A stretch of DNA of 64,000 bases from Desulfosporosinus orientis DSM 765 (GCF_000235605.1 NC_016584.1:2096001-2160000); one strand, 5' to 3'; positions 27,592-37,594 are shown, numbered from the stretch's first letter. Made by a program: numbers and translations. The notes: generated by a model not told the origin, from the letters alone.

Positions 27592-28605
27592 ATGGAATTG
27601 AAAGACTTCTTTGAAAGCAACCTCTTTAAGAAACTTTTTTCCTTATTGATTCTTTTGGTTATTATTATCGGCATGAGACCCATGATGAATCTGCTTCTTT
27701 TAACATTTATGTTCTCCTTTATCTTGTACGGAATTCAAGATTACATATTCCAAAAAATTGCCCCTTTAATACCCGTCAACAGAACAGGGATTACGGTTAT
27801 TGTTTTTTCTTTAGTGGCCTCATCCATTGTATTTGTATTGTACAAATACATTCCTGTCCTGACAAGGCAGTTGATGTTTATCGGAGTTCAGCTTAGCAAC
27901 TTTGACATTAATAATTATGAAGAAGTCATTAGTCCACAAATAAGGGAAGCAATTAGCACAAGTATTCAATCTTATGTTGTTGAAGGCGGAACCTATTTAA
28001 TCCATTCTGTAACAAATATCTGGACCTTCAGCATCAATATTTTCATTGCCTTGATTTTGAGTTTGTTTCTTATTTTAGAGAAGGATAAGACCATCAAATT
28101 CTTAAATCAATTTGAACAAAGCAAAGTCGGTTTTATGTATGTCTACTATAAGAAATTAGGAAAGAACTTTGTCAATTCTTTTGCTAAGGTTATGGAAACC
28201 CAAATCGTTATATCCTTTATCAATGCTTTTTTATCAGCAGTCTTTTTAAGTATTATGGGTTTTCATCAAGTAATAGGTTTAGGCTTTATGATTTTTATAC
28301 TGGGCTTAATACCTGTGGCAGGAGTCATTATTTCCCTGATCCCCTTATCCGTCGTAGCCTTTAAGATTGGTGGAATCATTAAAGTAATTTATGTATTTGT
28401 CATGATCATCATTTTGCACAGCATTGGAACCTTCTTTTTAAATCCGAAGCTAATGTCCATTAAAACCGAACTTCCTATCTTTTTTACCTTTGTAGTGTTA
28501 CTATTGGCCGAACATTTTATGGGAGTATGGGGTTTATTATTTGGGATTCCGCTTTTTCTTTTCCTCCTGGATATCCTAGATGTCCAAGAACCGGACTATA
28601 ACTGA
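27592..28605 (+). CDS. AI-2E-family (PF01594-type) membrane permease
   Basis: This 337-residue polytopic protein has about seven to eight hydrophobic helices, with the family's C-terminal block GLGFMIFILGLIPVAGVIIS and a late LLLAEHFMGVWGLLFGIPLF segment. Family members include TqsA and YtvI-like proteins; transported substrates are mostly unknown. AGGAGG lies about 15 bases before the ATG, rather distant. The gene follows the non-coding RNA region and is separated from it by a terminator. Confidence 0.85.
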   Translation: MELKDFFESNLFKKLFSLLILLVIIIGMRPMMNLLLLTFMFSFILYGIQDYIFQKIAPLIPVNRTGITVIVFSLVASSIVFVLYKYIPVLTRQLMFIGVQLSNFDINNYEEVISPQIREAISTSIQSYVVEGGTYLIHSVTNIWTFSINIFIALILSLFLILEKDKTIKFLNQFEQSKVGFMYVYYKKLGKNFVNSFAKVMETQIVISFINAFLSAVFLSIMGFHQVIGLGFMIFILGLIPVAGVIISLIPLSVVAFKIGGIIKVIYVFVMIIILHSIGTFFLNPKLMSIKTELPIFFTFVVLLLAEHFMGVWGLLFGIPLFLFLLDILDVQEPDYN

Positions 28606-28700
28606 ATTTAAGTTAATTTACAGAAATACCTATACTGATAGGTTAAAAAGAGAGAAGCCGTCCCGGCCGGAGGATGAAGTCGGAGTGAGCAGATACCCCC

Positions 28701-30902
28701 TTATAATTCTGCTTCCTCAAATTTATGCGACATCATGTGATTCAGCCAGTGGAACGGCTTTTTCAGTGCTCCCAGGAGCAGGAATACGCCGGCGAAGGCA
28801 GATAAGGCTAATAAATTATGGTGCACACTGCTCCAGACAGGGCCGGCAATGGCCTCACGGAAACCGTTGATAGCATAAGTGAAGGGCCAGAGGGGCTCCA
28901 GGACCCCAAATATTTTGGGGTTGGTTTGGATGGGGTAGATCCCTCCGGCACCGGCAATTTGAAAGACCATGATTACCACGGCGATGGCTTTCCCCACATT
29001 GCCGAAAACGGAAACCAAGGTGAAGAGCATAATGGTAAAAGTAAGGGAGGACAGGACACTGAAGGCCAACATCAGTGAAAAGCTGGCGGGATGAATCCCT
29101 AAGATCAGAATATCCCCCAGGGTGATAATGGTGGATTGGATCAGGGAGAGGGATAAAAATAGCAGCATTTTTCCCAAATGCCTTTGCTTAAGGTTAAGAG
29201 GGATGCCGTTGATTTTGTCTTTGCATTCCACAGTCAGCAGAGCACAGGCCAACAAGGCCCCGACCCAAATGGCGAGAACCGTATAAAAGGGGGTAAGGCC
29301 TACGCCGAAGGTGCCGCCTGCGTAGATGTCAATCTCCTTAATGTCTATAGGAGAAGCGAGAAAATCGGCCACCTCGCCAGGATGATTTTGAACAATTTCC
29401 ATGATCCGGTCAATATCCATTCCGGTCAGATAGGCAATTTTGCCGCTCAGGGAAGTTAAGTTATCCTGCAGCTCCGTGAGCAGTCCGGCCAGTTGGTTGG
29501 CTTGCTGAACGGACAGCTTGCTGCTGGCATTGCAGAATGCGGCCAGGGCATTGAGCTGGGGCAGCAGGGCTTTGGTAATTTCCAGGATATCCGTGGTGTC
29601 ATCTACTTGGACGGACAGGTTGGAGACCAGGGTGTTCAGGGCGGGAGAGCCTTGGCTGTAAAAAGTGTTGGCAACGGTCTGTATTTGGTCTGAAAGCTCG
29701 CTGCTGATACCGGAAAGGGCGTTAAGGGCGGCATCAATCTCGGACTTTGCCGAACCCTTCTCAACTAAGGGCAGAATTTTATTCAGAGTTGCATACTCAT
29801 CTTGCACCAAACGGTCCAGGTAGCGGATGCTGTTGGCCAGGAAGGTCAGGGCGGTGAGATCGTAAGATTCCGACAGGGCCTCTAAGGTTTTCTGATCTGT
29901 CTGCAGCAGGGCGTGGGTGGAGGAGCAAAGACGGATGGTCTGTTTGAGGATGCCGATTTCGTCCTGGTTCAGGGTGTTGCCATTCATGGTTTTGAGCACG
30001 GAGATAAGGGCTTGGTTTTGGTTGTCCAGCACCTGAACCTGTCCCAGGTCCGTGTTCAGCTCTGCTGAGATCCTCTGAATCGTTTGCTGTGTGCTCAGAA
30101 CCAGGGACTTCCCGGCTGTCATGACCTTCTGCAGATTGTCAATCTGATCTGCCAGGATGGGAATGGCATTGCCGGCATTTTGCAGATAGGTTTGCAGCTG
30201 CAGGGCATCGGCATTGGCAGCAGTGATTTGGGCCTGGGTTTTTGTGATGTTATCCTGAGCTTCCCTCAGGGTGGATTCCAGCTTGCCTATTTGGGAATTG
30301 TTAAAATTCCCTTCCTGAGCGCCCTTCTGTAAAATTTTCATGACCTCTGTACTGACGGTTTTTACAAAGTTGGTCTGAATATTGCTGACCAAATTGTCCT
30401 TAGCGACATTAGTGATTTTGGAGGCGATGGCATTCAGTTTTTCGTTTACACGATAGGTTAAGACAGGCTTCTGGGGAGTGGGGGTAGCCATACTGATCAG
30501 GCCTGTGGAGAAATTCCGCGGTATTTCAATCAGGGCATAATATTTGCCTTCATTCAGCCCGTAATTTCCCTGCCAGTCATCGATGAAGCTCCAGCCAATG
30601 GACTTATTCTCTTTTAATGCATCGATAACACTGTCCCCTACATTGACGGCTTGGCCGTTAAAGACGGCACCCTCGTCGTTGTTGATGATGGCCACAGGCA
30701 GGTTGCCCGTGTTGGCATACGGATCCCAGCAGGCGTAAATGTTTATCCAGGCATAGAGAGAGGGCAGAACACTGAGCCCGATGATGATCAGCAGAGCAGC
30801 AGGGTTGCGGGCGATGGCGCGGATATCGTGAAGGAAGACCAGAAAGATTGGGCGGATGCCATTTTTTAATTTGTTTAAAAATTGAAAGACTTTTTTACTC
30901 AT
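28701..30902 (-). CDS. YhgE/Pip-family membrane protein (second gene of pair)
   Basis: The 733 residues have the family architecture. One N-terminal helix is followed by SLYAWINIYACWDPYANTGN and VAIINNDEGA (about 45-78), then a long alpha-helical extracytoplasmic region (about 180-500), then about five C-terminal helices of ABC-2-type permease character. YhgE/Pip proteins include a phage infection protein and EsaA-like type VII secretion factors; the function here is unknown. Its start lies 8 bases after the stop of the upstream paralogue, so the two form an operon. Confidence 0.87.
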   Translation of the reverse strand: MSKKVFQFLNKLKNGIRPIFLVFLHDIRAIARNPAALLIIIGLSVLPSLYAWINIYACWDPYANTGNLPVAIINNDEGAVFNGQAVNVGDSVIDALKENKSIGWSFIDDWQGNYGLNEGKYYALIEIPRNFSTGLISMATPTPQKPVLTYRVNEKLNAIASKITNVAKDNLVSNIQTNFVKTVSTEVMKILQKGAQEGNFNNSQIGKLESTLREAQDNITKTQAQITAANADALQLQTYLQNAGNAIPILADQIDNLQKVMTAGKSLVLSTQQTIQRISAELNTDLGQVQVLDNQNQALISVLKTMNGNTLNQDEIGILKQTIRLCSSTHALLQTDQKTLEALSESYDLTALTFLANSIRYLDRLVQDEYATLNKILPLVEKGSAKSEIDAALNALSGISSELSDQIQTVANTFYSQGSPALNTLVSNLSVQVDDTTDILEITKALLPQLNALAAFCNASSKLSVQQANQLAGLLTELQDNLTSLSGKIAYLTGMDIDRIMEIVQNHPGEVADFLASPIDIKEIDIYAGGTFGVGLTPFYTVLAIWVGALLACALLTVECKDKINGIPLNLKQRHLGKMLLFLSLSLIQSTIITLGDILILGIHPASFSLMLAFSVLSSLTFTIMLFTLVSVFGNVGKAIAVVIMVFQIAGAGGIYPIQTNPKIFGVLEPLWPFTYAINGFREAIAGPVWSSVHHNLLALSAFAGVFLLLGALKKPFHWLNHMMSHKFEEAEL

Positions 30903-30910
30903 CTTTGCTC

Positions 30911-33529
30911 CTACTCTCCGATACCGGATTCGTTAAATTTTTCTTCAAAACGATGAATGTACTTATGAAGGGGCTTAATGGCAAAATAACCGAACAGCAA
31001 AAAGACGACAGCAAATAGGAATAACTGAATGAAGTCCAGGACCACGCTGCTTACCAGAGGGCCGGCAACAGCTTCCCGCAGCCCGTTTACTGCGTAGGTA
31101 AAGGGAAAGAGGGGCTGGAGAATACGGAAGATCAGGGGGTCTACCTGAATGGGATAGGTTCCGCCGCTGCCTGCCAACTGGAGGATCATGTAGATAATGG
31201 CCAGGGCCTTACCCAAATTACCCAAGGTGCTCATTAAGGTAAAGGTAATGATGGAGAAGACCAGGGAGGATACGAGACAGAAGGTGATAAAGAGCCCTTT
31301 ATTCACAGTGTAAATGTGAAGGAGGTAAAGATCCCCCAAGGCGGCGATCAGTCCCTGAATCACAGCCAGGCTGATAAAAAGCAGCATCTTCCCAAAGTGA
31401 CGTTCCCGAAGGGTGAGGGTTTCCGAACCGGGGAAAGAGGCGACCCGGGGTTTTAGGATGGAATTCAAAATCAGGCAGCCCACCCAGAGGGCCAGTGTGG
31501 TATATATGGGCGCCATGCTGGACCCGTAGTTGGGGATGGCGTTAATGGATTCTGTCCGCAAATCGAAAGGATCGGCCATTAAGCTGCCCATTAAGGCGGG
31601 ATTGGTTTGCAGGAGGGCAATAATCTGGGCAATATCGCGGTTGTTCACTACCTGCAGCTTTCCGCTGAGGAGGTTGATAATATCCTTAAATTCCTGCAGC
31701 CGTGTGTTTAAATCCGCTGATAAACCGGAGGCCAGCTTCACGCCGCTTTGGGCTGTGTGAACCATGGCGGCGATCTGTTTGCTCAGGTCTTGGGCGGACT
31801 GGATCATTTGGGTAGCTTCTGCCGCAGAGGCGAACAAGCCGTCCGCCATGTCACCGAGGGCCTCCTTTGCCCCGTTGTTATAGTCTGTGATGGCGGCAGT
31901 GAGCTGCTGGGAAATTTTTTGAAGGTCCTGGTTAATCATATCTGCGCTGCTCTTGCTTATTTGGTTTCCCTTGTTTATCTGTTCCTGCAGGTTGCTGAAC
32001 TGGACCTTTTCATCAGCCAGGTAGGGCTGCATCTTGGCAAGGGAATCTATCATATCCGAGAGGATTTCCTGTTTCTTTCTGTTGTCCGCCTTGGCAACTT
32101 TGAGAAAATCAAGAGCGGTATTAATCTGGGTATTCACTTTATCCAGGGTTTGGATGGATTTCGTAAGGGCTTGATCCAGGGATTCCAGAACCTCATCCAC
32201 TGACTCCTGTGAATCGGCGATGGTTTTCAGGAGGGGAATCAGACCATTATTAAGTTTCGCTTGCATTTCCTGCAAAGCAGAAATAAGGGGGTCCAGTTCA
32301 GGCAGATTTAGGGACTGGAGCCGGACGATGGCCTTTCCGAGAGAATCGTTCAGGGAGTTCAGGGAATCCTGCAGTGAGTCCAGGTTCAGTGCCTCATAAG
32401 CTTGGTCTGTCTTTGTTTTGACAGCGGCCAGGTGTTCCTGGACGGTGACCAGCTGCTGCCGCACTTTAAGGATGGAAGTTTGCAGAGAAGTGAGGTCACT
32501 GACAGCCCGGTCAATATCGCCGGTGACATCCAGCTCTTTACAGGACTGGAGGTAGTCCTTGGTGGCCTCAATGGCACTGTCCATGGCATCTAGGCCGGCG
32601 TTGATTTTGGGAAAGAGGGTGTTGATCTTCACCTTATTTCCTTCTGCCGCGGCTTCGTTCAGGTCTGTGAACAAGCCTGCAATCCGGTCGTTGGATGCCT
32701 TGATATAGTTCAGGTTGGTATTGATGTTCGTTAGGGACTCATTAGTGGCTGCTTTGAGGGATTGGATGGCTTGGGAGCGATGGCTGTTGTTTAGTGCAAC
32801 AGTCTCCAGTCCGCTTTGAATCAGGGGCAGGGCAGTGTCTACACTGTCAAGAAGCTGGCTCAAATTATCGGAATTTGTATGTATAGCTGCCAAGGAATTG
32901 GTAATGACTGTCATACCTTGGTTAACTTTGACGATGGAATCCTTGAGATCTAAGATCTTGTCCCGGTTTTTTTCTGCGTCTTTGCCCACGGTATTCAGGG
33001 AGGAAAAGAGGGTTTCGTTCACTGTCGTAAGAAAGTTGGCGGTGATTTCCTGAACCAGAGCATTTTTAGCAGTGCCGACGATTTTGCCGGCTACCGGATT
33101 CACTTTGGTGTCGGCTTTATAGATGATCTGCGGCTTTTGAGGGTTGTCCGACAAAATCGTTAAAAATTTTTGGGAAAAATCCTCCGGGATTTCAATGGCC
33201 GCATAGTAGGTGCTGTCAATCAGCCCGAGGTCAGCCTCTTTCCGGCTGACAAAAATCCAGTGGATCTTGTTATTTTCCTGCAGTCCTGCAACCACATCGT
33301 TGCCGATGTTGATTTCTTTCCCGTGAAAGCTGACGGCTTTGTCATTGTTGACCACTGCCACCGGAATATCACCTGTGTTCTCGTAAATATCCCAAGAAGC
33401 TTTAATGTTGATCCAGGCATAGAGGGAGGGAATTAAACATAGGCCGCCGATGATGATCAGTGCTACAGGGTTTGTCACAATCCTTTTCCAGTCCCGGCGA
33501 TATACGTCTAGGATTTTATGGAAATCCAT
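30911..33529 (-). CDS. YhgE/Pip-family membrane protein (first gene of pair)
   Basis: This 872-residue paralogue of the downstream gene shares SLYAWINIKASWDIYENTGDI and VAVVNNDKAVSFHGKEI, a longer coiled-coil extracytoplasmic region and five C-terminal helices. ATG 33529 (MDFHKIL) is chosen because AAAGGA lies about 12 bases upstream and the N-terminus matches the paralogue's. An earlier ATG at 33541 abuts that ribosome site. The tandem pair of unequal length suggests a heteromeric assembly (inference). Confidence 0.87.
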   Translation of the reverse strand: MDFHKILDVYRRDWKRIVTNPVALIIIGGLCLIPSLYAWINIKASWDIYENTGDIPVAVVNNDKAVSFHGKEINIGNDVVAGLQENNKIHWIFVSRKEADLGLIDSTYYAAIEIPEDFSQKFLTILSDNPQKPQIIYKADTKVNPVAGKIVGTAKNALVQEITANFLTTVNETLFSSLNTVGKDAEKNRDKILDLKDSIVKVNQGMTVITNSLAAIHTNSDNLSQLLDSVDTALPLIQSGLETVALNNSHRSQAIQSLKAATNESLTNINTNLNYIKASNDRIAGLFTDLNEAAAEGNKVKINTLFPKINAGLDAMDSAIEATKDYLQSCKELDVTGDIDRAVSDLTSLQTSILKVRQQLVTVQEHLAAVKTKTDQAYEALNLDSLQDSLNSLNDSLGKAIVRLQSLNLPELDPLISALQEMQAKLNNGLIPLLKTIADSQESVDEVLESLDQALTKSIQTLDKVNTQINTALDFLKVAKADNRKKQEILSDMIDSLAKMQPYLADEKVQFSNLQEQINKGNQISKSSADMINQDLQKISQQLTAAITDYNNGAKEALGDMADGLFASAAEATQMIQSAQDLSKQIAAMVHTAQSGVKLASGLSADLNTRLQEFKDIINLLSGKLQVVNNRDIAQIIALLQTNPALMGSLMADPFDLRTESINAIPNYGSSMAPIYTTLALWVGCLILNSILKPRVASFPGSETLTLRERHFGKMLLFISLAVIQGLIAALGDLYLLHIYTVNKGLFITFCLVSSLVFSIITFTLMSTLGNLGKALAIIYMILQLAGSGGTYPIQVDPLIFRILQPLFPFTYAVNGLREAVAGPLVSSVVLDFIQLFLFAVVFLLFGYFAIKPLHKYIHRFEEKFNESGIGE

Positions 33530-33581
33530 GTTGATGACCATTCCTTTCCGGATTCTTCCTTGACCTAAAAAGTACAAAACC

Positions 33582-33618
33582 AAAAGCTTGAAAAATATAT
33601 TTTTTCAAGCTTTTTCTC
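33582..33618 (-). terminator. Hairpin terminator between the small unknown gene and the YhgE/Pip operon
   Basis: A 14-bp stem (AAAAGCTTGAAAAA at 33582-33595 with 33601-33614) has a TATAT loop and T/A tracts on both sides. It is likely the terminator of the upstream minus-strand gene. Confidence 0.8.
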
Positions 33619-33719
33619 TTAAATGCATTTTGCTTGCTTTAAAAGAGCCAGCAATTAAGAATCAGGCAATTTTTTCAAATAATATTATAAAGCATTTTAG
33701 GTGTTTTTCCTATAGTTCA

Positions 33720-34079
33720 TCAATTAATGACGTTGATCCTTCGTCCTGTGGGAAGCTGAATTATTTGTGTACCATAGCTCAATATATTCTCCTTGGCGAC
33801 CTCAACTTGGTTCTTTATGTTATTTGTAACTGTTGAATGATCGGCTTCAGCTTCTGCTTTTACTTCTACTTCTACTTTCCAGTTGTTATAATCAGTTTCT
33901 TCATAACAACCGCAATCATCTTCCGGCAAATCGATTTTCTCAACTTGGATTTCCTTGTCTCCGGTGCTGATCATAAGCTTTTCTCCATTCTTGTAGAACA
34001 CCAGGACTTTTTCAATGTCACTCTCATATTCGTGAGCCAGCTCATTTGTGAGAATTTCAATAAAATCATCTTTTTGCAT
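33720..34079 (-). CDS. Uncharacterised 119-residue acidic protein
   Basis: The protein was not recognised. It is acidic, with MQKDDFIEILTNELAHEYE at the start, an EDDCGCYEET patch (about 53-62) and the alternating sequence VEVEVKAEAEADHS that could form a beta strand or a short repeat. It has no signal peptide or membrane helix. An AAAGGA site precedes the ATG. It is transcribed alone, with a terminator at 33582-33618. Confidence 0.65.
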   Translation of the reverse strand: MQKDDFIEILTNELAHEYESDIEKVLVFYKNGEKLMISTGDKEIQVEKIDLPEDDCGCYEETDYNNWKVEVEVKAEAEADHSTVTNNIKNQVEVAKENILSYGTQIIQLPTGRRINVIN

Positions 34080-34177
34080 ACTTTGGCATCCTTTCCTTGT
34101 AAAATAATCAAAAAATAACCCTAGGTTTGAGTAGGGTGAGATTCCTTATCATTATATGAAGGTTTTGTGGAATAGGT

Positions 34178-34431
34178 TCTAAAGGGACTTTGTCCGAGGT
34201 CGGGCAGCTTTGCCACATCCGTGCAAGAAAGGTAATCCGTGCGAAGACAGTGTCTTCGTGTGTGTCACCGCAGCATTCCGAGGCTCGCCCACTCGCGGCT
34301 ACACCAAACCTCCGGGTAGTACCTGATGTTAACCATGGCTCCGCATTCCCCGCAGCCGCGAGTGGGCTTATACCGCCTCTCCATGCAATGGGTTCGCTCC
34401 TGTGGACGAAGCTGCCCTGGCTTTGGGGTCT
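34178..34431 (-). repeat. Dispersed structured repeat, copy B
   Basis: On the minus strand it starts with AGACCCCAAAGCCAGGGCAG and runs through GGAGAGGCGGTATAAGCCCA. CCCACTCGCGGCT (34353-34365 on the plus strand as the complement) pairs perfectly with AGCCGCGAGTGGG (34287-34299). The matched arm is altered in copy A, suggesting structure matters. The GAAGACACTGTCTTC palindrome (34241-34258 region) lies in its distal half. There is no gene within. Confidence 0.7.
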
Positions 34432-34520
34432 AGGGGTTCTTTAGATTATTGCTTCGAGGCTTTCGTAGCCCGTTAGGGCAATGCTTTTGTGCCTTTAATT
34501 TATCAGGGCAGGTAAGAAAA

Positions 34521-34552
34521 GAAAAAGACTGCTCTTGTGAGCAGCCTTTTTT
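34521..34552 (-). terminator. Terminator of the D-aminoacylase gene
   Basis: A CTGCTC/GAGCAG stem with A-rich and T-rich flanks (AAAAAG and CTTTTTT) lies 7 bases beyond the minus-strand stop at 34559. Confidence 0.85.
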
Positions 34553-34558
34553 CAGGAG

Positions 34559-36181
34559 TTAGCGTCGGATCAGGGTTCCGGCGTTGGTTCTTAAAATTTC
34601 ACCTTTGGAGAGGGCTATTTGCCCATTAATTAAGGTATAATCGATTCCTTCCGGGGGAAGGGAGGGATTGGTGTAGTCTTCTTGGACCTTGATTTTATCG
34701 GGATCGAATACAACGATGTCTGCCTGGTAACCTGTGCGCAGGAATCCTCGGTCCGGTAAATTCAAACGCAGGGCCGGATCGCCGGTAATTCGCTTAATTC
34801 CTTCGGACCATGTCAAAGTTTTTTTATCCCGGACATATTCTCCCAAAAATTTGGGATAGGTGCCAAACAAGCGGGGATGAGGCTTGCCTGTAGGTATACC
34901 GTCGGAACCTATTTGACAAAGGGGATGCTTGAGTAAAGCAATAATATCTTCTTCTGAAAAAAGATTCTGCATAACCATGGAACAGCGGCAGTTTTCACTA
35001 ATTAATAACTCAGAGAGGGTATCAATGACCTTGCTCAGGAAGGCTTCAGCGTTATTGCCGGCATCAGGTACTAACTGAGCTGCCGTTTTTCCTTCCATCC
35101 ACTTATTCTCTGGCTGGCTGACGGAACTAATCATAATGTTGGACCAGCCTACCATGCCCACAAAATTGTCCCAGCCGGGATAATCCGGTCCCTGTTCCCT
35201 TAAATCAGCTTTGATCTTAGCTCTTAGCTGCGGGTCTTTAAGCCTGTGCAGGATATCGCTGCTGCCACCTTCTTTAGCCCAGGGTGGCAGGATCTGTGAC
35301 AACAGGGTACTCCCTGCCCGGTAAGGATGTTCGTCAAAGGTTACATTAACACCTTGGTCTCGGGTCTTATCCACCATAGTCATCAATTCTTCGGCGGAAA
35401 TGCCGAAATCCCGGTTGGCATAAGAACGCATATGAGATATTTGCAGCTTTACTCCTGATTCCTTGGCGACGGCTAAGGCTTCGGCCATGCTCTCCCGAAC
35501 CTGGCGGGAATGGCTGCGTATATGAATCATCATGATGCCATTGTAGTCTGCAACAACGGAGCTTAGGGCTGTAAGTTCTTCTTTGGGGGCAAACATTCCG
35601 GGTAAATAGGCTAGGCCATAGGATATTCCCAGAGCACCCTGGGCCATGGAGTTTTCGACAATTCTGCTCATGGCAGTGATCTGCTCAGCGGAAGGCTGAA
35701 TATTATTTAACCCTAAAACCTGGGCCCGCACAGCACCGTGTCCGATTAAGGCAGCCATATTATTAGGTTTTTCCCTTTGCTCCAATTCTTCTAAAAACAT
35801 CCCGAACTCCGGCCAATCCCAAGTCTGGGGGCCTTGACCTAAAATCGGGGCGAGATAGGTTCGCCAGTCTGTCATTTCTTTGAGATGGGGAGCTGATCCC
35901 AAACCACATTGGCCGATGACTTCCGTGGTTACGCCCTGTCTGATTCTGCTTTCGCGGATTGGACCGGACATAAAGGAGACTAAGTCACAGTGGCTGTGTA
36001 CATCAATGAAACCAGGAGCGATAATTTTATGAGGGGCATCGATCACTAGAGCAGCCTCTCGGGAAGAAAGATTTTGGGCAATTTCTGCAATCCGTCCGTC
36101 TTTAATCCCGATATCCCCACGATAAGGGGCAGTGCCCGTTCCATCAATCACAGTACCGCCTGTTATCACCAGATCAAACAT
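34559..36181 (-). CDS. N-acyl-D-amino-acid deacylase (D-aminoacylase, amidohydrolase superfamily)
   Basis: This is a 540-residue cytoplasmic zinc amidohydrolase. It shows the N-terminal beta-sandwich start FDLVITGGTVIDGTGTAPYRG, the metal motif FIDVHSHCD (about 60-68), GVTTEVIGQCGLG (about 84-96), the bridging-cysteine region characteristic of D-aminoacylases, and a late IGSDGIPTGKPHPR. It releases D-amino acids from N-acylated forms, though substrate range varies. ATG 36181 follows AAAGGTGA; the in-frame GTG at 36190 lies within that site. Confidence 0.88.
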   Translation of the reverse strand: MFDLVITGGTVIDGTGTAPYRGDIGIKDGRIAEIAQNLSSREAALVIDAPHKIIAPGFIDVHSHCDLVSFMSGPIRESRIRQGVTTEVIGQCGLGSAPHLKEMTDWRTYLAPILGQGPQTWDWPEFGMFLEELEQREKPNNMAALIGHGAVRAQVLGLNNIQPSAEQITAMSRIVENSMAQGALGISYGLAYLPGMFAPKEELTALSSVVADYNGIMMIHIRSHSRQVRESMAEALAVAKESGVKLQISHMRSYANRDFGISAEELMTMVDKTRDQGVNVTFDEHPYRAGSTLLSQILPPWAKEGGSSDILHRLKDPQLRAKIKADLREQGPDYPGWDNFVGMVGWSNIMISSVSQPENKWMEGKTAAQLVPDAGNNAEAFLSKVIDTLSELLISENCRCSMVMQNLFSEEDIIALLKHPLCQIGSDGIPTGKPHPRLFGTYPKFLGEYVRDKKTLTWSEGIKRITGDPALRLNLPDRGFLRTGYQADIVVFDPDKIKVQEDYTNPSLPPEGIDYTLINGQIALSKGEILRTNAGTLIRR

Positions 36182-36218
36182 AGTTATCACCTTTCGAATT
36201 TAAAAATCTATCAATATT

Positions 36219-36248
36219 AAAAAGAGTCCGCTGAGACGGGCTCTTTCT
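36219..36248 (-). terminator. Terminator of the 58-residue ORF
   Basis: A 10-bp stem AAAGAGTCCG/CGGGCTCTTT with one G-T pair and a 6-base loop lies just downstream of the minus-strand stop at 36259. Confidence 0.75.
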
Positions 36249-36258
36249 AACGTTCATT

Positions 36259-36435
36259 TTAGTCTTCAGCTTTTTTAAAGATGGACCAGGGTGTATCGAC
36301 GGCATGACCTTCTTCGAGTAACTTTTTGACAGTTCCGGGAGTATAGAATCCAGCCGTCTCAGTTTTAAATAAGCACTCTTCTAAGGTTATTTCTTGCCAA
36401 GTGTCCTCACCTTTTAATTGTGTTACAAATTTCAT
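36259..36435 (-). CDS. Uncharacterised 58-residue protein
   Basis: This short ORF has a good ribosome site (GGAGGATTAAT before ATG) and its own terminator. The sequence reads MKFVTQLKGEDTWQEITLEE, then CLFKTETAGFYTPGTVKKLL, and ends IFKKAED. It is soluble and fairly acidic, with one cysteine. The family was not recognised. It is separated from the downstream D-aminoacylase by a terminator. Confidence 0.65.
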   Translation of the reverse strand: MKFVTQLKGEDTWQEITLEECLFKTETAGFYTPGTVKKLLEEGHAVDTPWSIFKKAED

Positions 36436-36636
36436 GTATTAATCCTCCGTCAGAAAAATTGATCATCTAATTATAGCAGGAAACGAACGTTAAATAAATC
36501 CTCTGCAAATTTCTATGTATCAGGGATGGGAGAGATAAGGAGGGAAAAACAGGAATTTTTTGGATAAAGAGGGATTACGGAAGGAGAGTTTATTTGATAT
36601 ACTTTTTCCAGGAGTGGGAAGAGGGAGGTAATTTAA

Positions 36637-37476
36637 TTGACACAACTCAAAGTAACGATTCTAGTCGATAATACAGTAGGCGCCCCCTTGGGATTATTGG
36701 GGGAGTGGGGTTTGTCCATGCTTTTAAATTTCGGGGATGAACGAATCTTGTTTGATGTGGGCGAGCAAGGCAGCCTTATCACCAATAGCCAGCTGTTGAG
36801 ACAGGATTTGCAGGAAATTGACCGGATTGTTTTAAGTCATGGTCATTATGACCATACTGGCGGACTGTTAAAATTCCTTCAATTTAAAGGAGCCGTACCC
36901 ATCCATGCTCATCCCAATATCTTTGCCCATCACTTTGCCAAAGGGCCTGAGGGGCAAATGAATCGCTATATTGGTGTTCCCTATGGTCAAAAACACATGG
37001 AAAGCCTGGGAGCTCAATTTCACTGGCACCGGGAACCCTTTGAGCTGCGGCCCGGACTCTGGCTAAGCGGCGAAATACCCAGAGTTACTTTCTTTGAAGA
37101 AGTGGATGCTCACTTGATTGAACTTGAAGGAGAAAAGGTTGTTCCGGCTAGAATTCTCGATGATCTCAGTCTTTTTTATGTGACTGAGAAAGGACTGATT
37201 ATACTTTTGGGTTGTGCTCATGCGGGTCTCGTAAATATCGTGGAACATGCCAAAAAAGTGACCAAAGAACCAAAGGTGAGAGCCATTATTGGCGGCACCC
37301 ATTTAGGACCGGCTGCACCGGAACAACAGAGGCAAACCATTGACTATTTGCGGGGCCTGGATCTGGAATGTTTAGCACCTAATCACTGCACCGGTCCGGT
37401 TATGCAAAGCAAACTGGCGGCAGAATTTCCCGCTGTCTTTCGTTGGGCAATGGCCGGGAGCAGTTTGGAGTTTTAA
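36637..37476 (+). CDS. Metallo-beta-lactamase-fold hydrolase (beta-RFAP synthase-like family)
   Basis: This 279-residue protein has the metal motif LSHGHYDHTGG (about 66-76), an N-terminal LVDNTVGAPLGLLGEWGLS typical of the dihydropterin/ribofuranosyl-aminobenzene phosphate synthase-like subgroup, LLGCAHAGLVN and a late GGTHLG. The true reaction in bacteria is mostly unknown. TTG at 36637 is the start, 8 bases after GAGGGAGG, with no alternative ATG nearby. It is transcribed alone. Confidence 0.85.
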   Translation: MTQLKVTILVDNTVGAPLGLLGEWGLSMLLNFGDERILFDVGEQGSLITNSQLLRQDLQEIDRIVLSHGHYDHTGGLLKFLQFKGAVPIHAHPNIFAHHFAKGPEGQMNRYIGVPYGQKHMESLGAQFHWHREPFELRPGLWLSGEIPRVTFFEEVDAHLIELEGEKVVPARILDDLSLFYVTEKGLIILLGCAHAGLVNIVEHAKKVTKEPKVRAIIGGTHLGPAAPEQQRQTIDYLRGLDLECLAPNHCTGPVMQSKLAAEFPAVFRWAMAGSSLEF

Positions 37477-37594
37477 TGAATCTTGATGAAGAGGTCTGTA
37501 ACAGACTTTACTTAAGTTTCACAGTACGGGGATGAGGATGGGCCCTCCGGGCTAAAATAGGGTAAATTGACTTAACCACATTTTATGGGATTTA

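Noticed and set aside
28701-33529. Plus-strand frames of 60-151 codons across the YhgE/Pip genes
   Set aside because: They are opposite two long genes with clear membrane and coiled-coil organisation and lack ribosome sites.
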